From contig JAJEEG010000002.1 in NCBI GenBank assembly GCA_022821085.1, positions 437,180-501,179 of the forward strand: 64,000 nt of DNA, read 5' to 3'. The DNA is from Candidatus Latescibacterota bacterium (lineage in GTDB: Bacteria > JAAXHH01). The notes below the pieces were generated by a model. It was not told the DNA's origin. It was given only the letters and a program-made list of their open reading frames with translations, and searched no databases. Made by a program: the position numbers and the translations under genes. Below are positions 53,142 through 64,000 of this stretch, in pieces (within the stretch, counting starts at the first letter, position 1; each line of letters begins with the position of its first letter).

Positions 53142-53271
53142 ATGTTAAGTCTCAATAAACTGTATATTCTCAGATATAGATACAAAACAGAATCTCCTGG
53201 ATTCAGTCGCTCCTTTGGACCAGTCCGGACAGTCGAAAGGTTCTGGTCCCTTCGGTCCACTCGTCAGGTCG

Positions 53272-56200
53272 ATGACCTCCAACCTTTTTTGTCGTTACGG
53301 TGTTTCCCTTTCCCTGTATTTGTTCGCGCCGATCGCCTTGATCGCTTCGGTCATCCTGGTGGCATTGATCTCGTGCGGTAAAGACAGTGGTACAAAGCCC
53401 ACACCGGTAAGCCCGCCTGCACCGGTAAGCCCGCCAACACCAGTTCAGCCGCCACCGCCGGTTACTCCTCCTCCGCCGGCTCCGCCCGTACCAGTCCCGA
53501 CCCGGCTTACGATAACGCCTTCGTCCGTTACGTTTAGCGCCATCGGTCAGACCAAGCAATTGACGGTCGAGGTATTTGACCGGAACAACACACCTTTATC
53601 CGATGTCGAGATCATCTGGTCAGGTACCAGGACGGGTGTTGTCTCCGTTAATAACTCGGGCCTGGTGAGAGCCCTGAAGAGCGGCACGGACCGTATCACG
53701 GCGACGACCCGTTCAGGCAACGTGTCCGCTAGCATTGAGGCAACAGTTTCCCAGATTCCGGAGAGTTTGAGCATCGAACCGGTAAAGACCACTTTTGAAG
53801 CCATTGGCGATACTTTACAACTTGTCGCGCGTGTTGTAGACCGGAACGAACACCTGATTGAAGGCGCCCCATTGTCCTGGTCGAGCAGTGACGAGACCGT
53901 CGTTATCGTAAACGAGCAGGGCCTGGTAACTGCAGTCGACAATGGAATGGCTGAGGTTCTGGCAAGATCGGGTGACTTTTCTGCAAACGTCCAGATTGTG
54001 GTGTCTCAGGTAGCACACCGAATCGAAATCGAACCAGGGTTGATGATCGTTTTTCAGCCGGAGGAACGTACCCAGCTTACAGCTACCGTTCTGGATCGGA
54101 ACGAACACCGGTTTGGGGGCGCGGCAGTGGCCTGGTCGAGCAGTGACGAGACCGTAGCGACCGTAAGTGAACAGGGCCTGGTGACCGGGATATCGGAAGG
54201 TACGACTCAGATTACCGCTCGTTCAGGGGACGCAGCAGCGATGGTCACCGTAATTGTCTTGATGCAGTCTGCGAACTCGGACCGGGACGCCTTGACCGTG
54301 TTCTACCACGTTACTGGTGGTCCGGACTGGACGAACAGTACGAACTGGTTGAGCGAGGAACCCCTTCATACCTGGCATGGTGTTGAAACCAGCCCCGAAG
54401 GGGCGGTGACCTGGCTACGGCTACCTGAGAACAATGTGACCGGTTCAATTCCGGCGGCATTGGGGCGACTTCAGCACTTGAGGTTCCTGCTCCTTCCCTC
54501 CAACGGACTGATCGGACCCCTGCCCCGGGAGTTGGGGGACCTGGTTCATCTTGAACGGTTAGATCTGTTCGGAAACCAACTTTCCGGCGAACTGCCTCGG
54601 GAAATGGGACAGTTGGTGAATCTGAGATCGGTGAGTCTCGCTTCAAACGGACTAACGGGACCGTTGCCGCCGGAACTTGGCAACCTGGAGAACCTGGAAG
54701 AGTTATACCTGAACTCGAACCGGTTTACCGGTGGACTTACTCGGGAGATAGGCCAACTGGTGGATTTGAAATTATTGAATCTCGCTTCAAACGGGCTAAC
54801 GGGATCGTTGCCGCCGGAACTTGGAGATCTGGTGCATCTCGAATGGCTGGATCTGGCCGCAAACCGATTTACCGGCGAGCTGCCTCGTGAGATTGGTCAG
54901 CTGGCAAATCTGAGGGGGTTGACCGTTGCTTCGAACGAGTTAACCGGTCCGTTGCCTCAGGCTCTTGGCGATCTGGAGAACCTCGAAGAGTTGGATCTGA
55001 ACTCGAACCGGTTTACCGGTGAACTGCCTCGTGAGATTGGTCAGCTGGCGAATCTGAGGGAATTTACCGTTGCTTCGAACGAGTTGTCCGGTCCGTTGCC
55101 TCAGGATCTTGACAACCTGGTCAACCTGAAAGGACTGGACCTGTACTCAAACCAGTTGTCAGGGAGTATCCCTTCGGAGCTGGGGGGACTGGTGAATCTT
55201 GAACGACTTATCTTTTCCAGGAACAAGTTGACGGGAAGTATCCCTTCCAGTCTGGGAAAGCTTGTAAGCCTTGAACACCTGGCTCTGGCCAGGAACCAGT
55301 TGACCGGGACCGTGCCGCCTTCGTTTGGCGATCTGATCAAATTGAAGACCCTGAGTCTGGGAGAAAATGTGGAGATGGCCGGGATTTTGCCACAGTCCAT
55401 TACAGGCTTGATGCTGGATGAACTGTATCTCGCCAACACGCGTCTTTGCGTTCCGGACAACCCCGAGTTCGAGTCCTGGCTGAATCAGATACAGAACCTT
55501 GACGGCGTAGAAGTCTGCAGTGGGTTTCTAACCAAGACCTCCGTAATCCTGGTACAGGCGACACAGTCTTCCGATTTCTCCGTGCCCCTGGTAGCCGGGG
55601 AAGACGCGTTGCTGCGCGTATTCATCAAGGCCGAAACAGACATGGACGTGCCGATGCCTCCAGTCACGGCGCAGTTTTTCGTGCAAGGCAGCCAGGTATT
55701 TAGTGTGGAGATTCAAACCGAGGGGATGGCCATTCCTTCAAATCTCGATCTGGGTACGCTTGAAACGTCTGCCAACACGCTGATCCCGGGTAGCGTAATC
55801 CAGCCGAGCCTGGAGGTGGTCGTTGAGATCGATCCGGAAAACTCGCTGGGGGATATCGTGGATCTGGAAGACCGGTTTCCGATGTCCGGGAGGATGCCGG
55901 TCGACGTAAGAAGGGTGCCTCCCCTCGATCTTACGCTGGTACCCTTTCTCTGGATGGAGAACCCGGATCTGTACGCATCCGTCCCGGAAAGAATCGAAGG
56001 ACTGACGACCGAATCCGATCTGTTTCGGCTGACCAGGGATATCCTTCCCGTTGACAGATTCAGTCTTTCGATCCACGATCCGGTGTGGACGGCGAACCAG
56101 CCTGAGGGGTTTTCGGCGATGGAGGACACGAATCTGATCTATACCATGGAAGGCAAACGCGGACACTACATGGGGATCGTCAGTTTCGGCGGAGTGGCCC

Positions 56201-56988
56201 ATACACCGGGATTCGTAAGTGTCTCCTCACTCTCTCCCGATCTGGTTGCACATGAGTTGGGCCACAACATGAGTCTGTTACACGCCCCGTGTGGAACCGG
56301 TATCGATATAGATCCTGATTTTCCCTACGAGAATGGGGAAATAGGAGTCTGGGGATATGATCTGTTTAACGAGATCCCGGTTTACTCTTCCACTCCGGAC
56401 CTGATGACCTATTGCGGCCCACCCTACTGGATCAGCGACTACAATTTCTCGAAATCAGTAATCTACCGGGCGACCGAGGAAACAGGATCTGGCATGGCCT
56501 CGGCCTTCAGTTCACCAGCAAAAGGCCTGCTGGTCTGGGGAGGCATTGATGAAACGGGGGAACTCTTTCTCAGGCCGGCGTTTTCGGTATTTGCCCTATC
56601 GAGTCTTCCCGATGCGCGGGGGCCGTACCGGGTTGAAGGGGTAGATGTCGACGGCAACACGCTGTTTGAGTTCGACTTTCCCATTGGTGTAATCGAGGAC
56701 AGTGAAGGTGGTGTATTTGCCTTCATCGTACCGATGCGCAGGGACTGGTCCAATCGGCTGAAACAGTTAGCGGTCTCGGGGCCCGAGGGGCACGCCGAAC
56801 TGCATAGCGGGAGAGACCGGTCGGCAGCCCTGCTGCTTGATGAATCGACCGGAACGGTTCGCGGTATCTTACACGAATGGCTCGAACCAGGGGAAACGGT
56901 TCAGGCAGCCCGCCGCAATCTACCGGAACCGGGACTGACGGTCGTTGAAAGTTCGGGAATCCCTGATGTGACAGACTGGAACCGCTGA
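53272..56988 (+). CDS. lipoprotein with Ig-like, plant-type LRR and metzincin protease domains
   Basis: 1238 aa from the ATG at 53272; a TTG at 53215 is in frame but adds residues unlike a signal peptide. A lipobox ALISC (C35) and a Pro-rich spacer (about 43-75) lead to three bacterial Ig-like (Big2) domains (about 77-330). About 13 LRRs of the plant type (LxxNxLTGxIPxxLGxLxxL, about 385-710) follow, then a beta-rich domain, and a zinc protease site HELGHNMSLLH (994-1004) with a Met-turn at LMTYC (M1045). The metzincin glycine is replaced by Ser. The protein is likely outer-membrane-bound and surface exposed, cleaving proteins bound by the LRRs (inference). Codon use is lower in GC than in neighbours. 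Confidence 0.85.
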   Translation: MTSNLFCRYGVSLSLYLFAPIALIASVILVALISCGKDSGTKPTPVSPPAPVSPPTPVQPPPPVTPPPPAPPVPVPTRLTITPSSVTFSAIGQTKQLTVEVFDRNNTPLSDVEIIWSGTRTGVVSVNNSGLVRALKSGTDRITATTRSGNVSASIEATVSQIPESLSIEPVKTTFEAIGDTLQLVARVVDRNEHLIEGAPLSWSSSDETVVIVNEQGLVTAVDNGMAEVLARSGDFSANVQIVVSQVAHRIEIEPGLMIVFQPEERTQLTATVLDRNEHRFGGAAVAWSSSDETVATVSEQGLVTGISEGTTQITARSGDAAAMVTVIVLMQSANSDRDALTVFYHVTGGPDWTNSTNWLSEEPLHTWHGVETSPEGAVTWLRLPENNVTGSIPAALGRLQHLRFLLLPSNGLIGPLPRELGDLVHLERLDLFGNQLSGELPREMGQLVNLRSVSLASNGLTGPLPPELGNLENLEELYLNSNRFTGGLTREIGQLVDLKLLNLASNGLTGSLPPELGDLVHLEWLDLAANRFTGELPREIGQLANLRGLTVASNELTGPLPQALGDLENLEELDLNSNRFTGELPREIGQLANLREFTVASNELSGPLPQDLDNLVNLKGLDLYSNQLSGSIPSELGGLVNLERLIFSRNKLTGSIPSSLGKLVSLEHLALARNQLTGTVPPSFGDLIKLKTLSLGENVEMAGILPQSITGLMLDELYLANTRLCVPDNPEFESWLNQIQNLDGVEVCSGFLTKTSVILVQATQSSDFSVPLVAGEDALLRVFIKAETDMDVPMPPVTAQFFVQGSQVFSVEIQTEGMAIPSNLDLGTLETSANTLIPGSVIQPSLEVVVEIDPENSLGDIVDLEDRFPMSGRMPVDVRRVPPLDLTLVPFLWMENPDLYASVPERIEGLTTESDLFRLTRDILPVDRFSLSIHDPVWTANQPEGFSAMEDTNLIYTMEGKRGHYMGIVSFGGVAHTPGFVSVSSLSPDLVAHELGHNMSLLHAPCGTGIDIDPDFPYENGEIGVWGYDLFNEIPVYSSTPDLMTYCGPPYWISDYNFSKSVIYRATEETGSGMASAFSSPAKGLLVWGGIDETGELFLRPAFSVFALSSLPDARGPYRVEGVDVDGNTLFEFDFPIGVIEDSEGGVFAFIVPMRRDWSNRLKQLAVSGPEGHAELHSGRDRSAALLLDESTGTVRGILHEWLEPGETVQAARRNLPEPGLTVVESSGIPDVTDWNR

Positions 56989-57161
56989 TACCGAAGGGTT
57001 CTTCTCTTTCCATTACGAGGGCGCACGATGCGCACGGAATCCTTGACCCGGCCAGCCTGATTGGCTTCCTTCATAACAAGATAACGTCTGATGGCACATG
57101 CGCACCTGCAACAATCCAGTTAGCTGGTCGCGTATCCCGGAAATCCAGATTCTGAACCAAC

Positions 57162-61781
<4,620 letters not shown>

Positions 61782-61799
61782 TCCATTCCGGGCGGGAGC

Positions 61800-62435
61800 A
61801 TGAAGAAGATCGCCTTAACAATGCTGGCTGCCGCGATCACACTTCCGGCAACCGGCGAGTGTTTCGCCCAGGCCCCGGAAAAGCGTATGTCCATCAGCCT
61901 GGGCGGCGGGAGGAGCATTCCTACAGGCGATTTTGCGGACGGGAAAACCAGAGGATCCCTGTTCCTCCTGGGCGTTACGGTACGCGTTGCCGAATCGGTT
62001 CATCTCGCGTTCAACGGCTATGACAACCTCTTTTCTATAGAACGCGGCCAACACGACCGGGACCGCCTGAGTGACGAAGCGCTGCAGAGACTCGGACCGC
62101 ACGTGGATGCCAACGTAAGCCTGGAAGGCGGCAACTTCGGTTTGATGTACAAGACCACCACTTCCCCCGCGGCTGTTTACGGGGTGGGCGGCATCGGTTA
62201 CTCCAGGGTAATCGACCGGTTCTTCGGTACCGTGCACGATACGAAGCTGACCGCGTTCAGCACCGAGACTTCATTCAGCATCCTCCTCGGCGGCGGCGTG
62301 CATGTGCCGATGACGTCCACGGTCGGCCTGGCGCTCGACGTCCGGTACATTCGCGCCTTCAACGACCGGAACGTCCAGTGGATGCCGGTAGCCCTGTCCA
62401 TTGTATTCAGTTTTTGGAAGATGGAACCGGGTTAG
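61800..62435 (+). CDS. small outer-membrane beta-barrel protein
   Basis: 211 aa. A Sec signal peptide (1-23, ending CFA-Q) is followed by alternating strands: SISLGGGRSIPTGDF, VHLAFNGYDN, FGLMYKTTT, YGVGGIGYSRV and FSILLGGGVHVP, as in OmpA/OprF-barrel or opacity-type proteins. GGGAG precedes the ATG. It follows lhr by 18 bases with no functional link evident. Transport substrate unknown. Confidence 0.75.
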   Translation: MKKIALTMLAAAITLPATGECFAQAPEKRMSISLGGGRSIPTGDFADGKTRGSLFLLGVTVRVAESVHLAFNGYDNLFSIERGQHDRDRLSDEALQRLGPHVDANVSLEGGNFGLMYKTTTSPAAVYGVGGIGYSRVIDRFFGTVHDTKLTAFSTETSFSILLGGGVHVPMTSTVGLALDVRYIRAFNDRNVQWMPVALSIVFSFWKMEPG

Positions 62436-62444
62436 ACGGTTCTT

Positions 62445-63512
62445 TCAGCCCAGCCCTTTCAAGGCTTCCACCACCTGCGCGGGGGAGGCCGTGCCCGTGA
62501 CACCCAGTTGACGGACGGTGACCGAAGCCGCGAGGTTGCCGGCCTGACCGGCCTCCATGGGCGTCGCGCCGGCGGCCAGCGAGGCCACGATCCCGGCCGT
62601 GACGCTGTCCCCGGCCCCGACGGTGTCTACCGGTCCCGGAACGCGTATGCCGGGCACATGCCGGCAGTCCTCGCCATCGATCAGCAGAAGGCCGTCCGCG
62701 CCGAGGGTGACGTAAACCGTCCGCGCCGGCCCTTCGCCGCGGTCATCGCCGCGGTCATCGCCCGCTTTGTGCATCTCGCCCGCTCCGCGCATCTCGCCCG
62801 CTCCGCGCATCTCGTCCGACTCCCGATCCTCGACCAAGATGCCCGCTCCGCGCATCTCGTCCCGGTTCCCCTTGCGGATGACGTGGCGGAACTCGCCGAT
62901 GCGTTCGCGTGAATCCGCCAGGATGACCTTGTCGGGCCGGGTCCTGCCCAGGTCGCCGATCGCATCCCGCACCCGGTCCGTGACGACCCCGGTGTTGCGC
63001 CTTCCCACCTGGTCCAGGACGGCCACGCCGTCCATATTGGACGCCATGTCTCCCAGGAATTCGACCAACCGTTCTTCCAGGACCCGTGGCGTGGGCGTCC
63101 GGTTCTGTATGTCGATGCGGTTTGATTCCCGTTCTCCGCCCGGTTCCCGTTTCATGGGCTTGATGTAGGTGGGCGTGAACCGGTCCGGGGATTCGAACAG
63201 TCCGTCGAGGCGGACCCCCATTGTCGCCAGTCCCTGCCGGAGCTCGTACCCCTCCCCGTCGTCGCCCGTGAACCCGACGGCGAGCAGGTGTCCTACGCCC
63301 AGGGCGTGCAGGTTGGCCATGACCGTGCCCGCGGCGCCGGGCATGCAGCGTCTGGCCACGACCTGGCGCGCGGCCAGCCCAGTCTCCAGGGACGGTTCGT
63401 CCAGTGCCGGATCGAGGACCAGGTACTTGTCCAGGAAGAAGTCGCCCACGACCATGATGGAAAGGTCGGCGAAGCGGGACAGCAGGCTTTCGAGGCGGTG
63501 CGGCGTCATCAT
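62445..63512 (-). CDS. PfkB/ribokinase-type sugar kinase, HldE/RfaE1-like, with repeat insert
   Basis: 355 aa. GDFFLDKYLVLDP and GAAGTVMANLHALG at the N-terminus and the catalytic PVDTVGAGDSVTAG near residue 300 are PfkB-family signatures; the start resembles the heptose-7-phosphate kinase half of HldE. A segment of about 45 residues (about 220-265) is an unusual insertion formed of EMRGAG hexapeptide repeats and a DDRG duplication, between core strands. The nucleotidyltransferase half of HldE is absent, so the substrate is uncertain. It converges on the barrel gene with nine bases between. Confidence 0.82.
   Translation of the reverse strand: MMTPHRLESLLSRFADLSIMVVGDFFLDKYLVLDPALDEPSLETGLAARQVVARRCMPGAAGTVMANLHALGVGHLLAVGFTGDDGEGYELRQGLATMGVRLDGLFESPDRFTPTYIKPMKREPGGERESNRIDIQNRTPTPRVLEERLVEFLGDMASNMDGVAVLDQVGRRNTGVVTDRVRDAIGDLGRTRPDKVILADSRERIGEFRHVIRKGNRDEMRGAGILVEDRESDEMRGAGEMRGAGEMHKAGDDRGDDRGEGPARTVYVTLGADGLLLIDGEDCRHVPGIRVPGPVDTVGAGDSVTAGIVASLAAGATPMEAGQAGNLAASVTVRQLGVTGTASPAQVVEALKGLG
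62761..62859. repeat. 18-bp tandem repeat in the PfkB-type gene
   Basis: CCCGCTCCGCGCATCTCG occurs at 62779-62796 and 62797-62814, a variant at 62761-62778, and another exact copy at 62842-62859. Upstream of these, CGCGGTCATCGC is also repeated. All keep the frame. Confidence 0.92.
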
Positions 63513-63876
63513 GAGCGGGGCTGCGTTTCGGGATGAAAATGTGGATTCCGTTCGACCTCTGGCAATGTATGGTTCAGCAGACGTAAATCAAAGTATTTAC
63601 AGTAAATAAACCATCCAGGCAGGATGCTTTTTCCTTGATTTTCGAGCTCGGAAAGTGTACCTTCGCGAACTGGACAAGCCGCGATTTCCACACACTGCCC
63701 CGGGACTTCAAATCGCATTCGTAGTAGTGAAGACCAGCAGGTGCATCCACTTTATTGATATACGGGATAAACAGTTATGGGCTTGACGCTCCAGCAAGTC
63801 GGTTATACCTTGACCGTCCAGCAGGCGATCCGTAGGTTACCCGGCATCCACCAAAACACAACCGAAAGGGGATGCT
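63513..63876. other. divergent intergenic region before the methyltransferase gene
   Basis: 364 bases. TTGACC (63810-63815) and TAGGTT (63833-63838) are 17 bases apart and may be the methyltransferase promoter; TTGACG at 63783 is another -35-like element with a poor spacing. The kinase side is AT-rich with no clear promoter. No RNA gene or coding region recognised. Confidence 0.35.
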
Positions 63877-64000
63877 ATGGGTGCGCCTAACTGGGTGAAC
63901 CGTACCGTATGGACGGGCGACAATCTCGACATCATGCGCGGGATGAACGACGAAAGCGTGGATCTGATTTACCTTGATCCGCCCTTCAACAGCAATCGCA
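63877..64000 (+). CDS. site-specific DNA methyltransferase, N-terminal part (runs off window)
   Basis: 41 codons are visible. GGGG precedes the ATG. WTGDNLDIMRGMNDESVDLIYLDPPFN matches the start of many N6-adenine or N4-cytosine methyltransferases in which motif IV (DPPF) is near the N-terminus (beta class, also found in type III Mod proteins). The gene continues past the right edge, so full length and any partner restriction gene cannot be judged. Confidence 0.88.
   Translation, partial: MGAPNWVNRTVWTGDNLDIMRGMNDESVDLIYLDPPFNSNR

Overview
The window is GC-rich, densely coded DNA from a Gram-negative, probably aerobic or facultatively respiring bacterium. It carries a System I cytochrome c maturation locus (ccmABCD), outer-membrane beta-barrel proteins, a full-length aconitase, GAPDH, c-type multihaem cytochromes and a lexA-imuA-imuB-dnaE2 mutasome cassette. 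The mix, including an 'asparagine synthetase B'-type secreted protein, phytanoyl-CoA-type dioxygenase, YIP1/M48 gene sets and a plant-type LRR protein, suggests an uncultured FCB-type lineage such as Latescibacterota or Gemmatimonadota. That placement is a low-confidence inference. No tRNA, rRNA, CRISPR array, transposase or complete prophage was found.

Layout. 0-4.3 kb: cytochrome c maturation genes with two accessory membrane genes. 4.4-7 kb: tRNA modification enzymes (trmJ and truA, overlapping tail to tail) and an EcfT-like permease. 7-11.3 kb (minus): a secreted conserved protein, an orphan HicB-like gene, threonine synthase and a DUF1207-like envelope protein. 11.7-16.3 kb: a giant surface protein with a C-terminal autotransporter-like barrel. 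16.5-20.4 kb: aconitase and GAPDH. 20.5-22.9 kb (minus): a one-piece hybrid histidine kinase/response regulator with its own DNA-binding domain. 23.2-26.2 kb: a large secreted protein of unknown function and a small coiled-coil protein closed by a clear terminator.

26.3-35 kb is the most unusual region. Two tandemly duplicated, signal-peptide-bearing, glycine-rich ~92-residue peptides are followed by a strong hairpin and then by a SpoIIM/DUF95-like membrane protein, a small membrane protein, an M48 metalloprotease, a secreted Rossmann-like protein, a YIP1-like membrane protein, a MacA/HlyD-like adaptor and a MacB/FtsX-like permease without an ATPase. A second, paralogous M48 protease converges on the end of the cluster. 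The gene content resembles circular-bacteriocin loci (DUF95 protein, adaptor, FtsX-type permease, hydrophobic ~70-residue peptides), but in a Gram-negative setting. I propose it as a candidate undescribed peptide production, export or immunity system. Base composition here looks lower in GC than in the flanks.

35.4-40.6 kb: an isoprenylcysteine-methyltransferase-like protein, an unknown soluble protein, an octahaem (HAO-like) lipoprotein cytochrome with a membrane tetrahaem NapC/NirT-like partner, a small membrane protein, a winged-helix regulator and an AAA/DUF4143 ATPase. 40.7-47 kb: SOS mutagenesis cassette behind a perfect palindrome placed like a LexA operator. 47-50.2 kb (minus): TfoX-like protein, VapBC toxin-antitoxin overlapping a 3'-5' exonuclease gene, and a GIY-YIG nuclease. 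50.3-53.1 kb: M20 amidohydrolase, phytanoyl-CoA dioxygenase-like enzyme and two paralogous tiny membrane proteins. 53.3-57 kb: a lipoprotein joining Ig-like domains, plant-type LRRs and a metzincin protease. 57.2-64 kb: long Lhr helicase, a small beta-barrel protein, a PfkB-type kinase (minus) and the start of a DNA methyltransferase cut by the window edge.

A recurring feature is short tandem repeats whose unit is a multiple of three, placed in frame in linkers of unrelated genes (9-bp and 18-bp units), plus several intergenic tandem repeats (11, 13, 19, 20, 22 and 46 bp periods).
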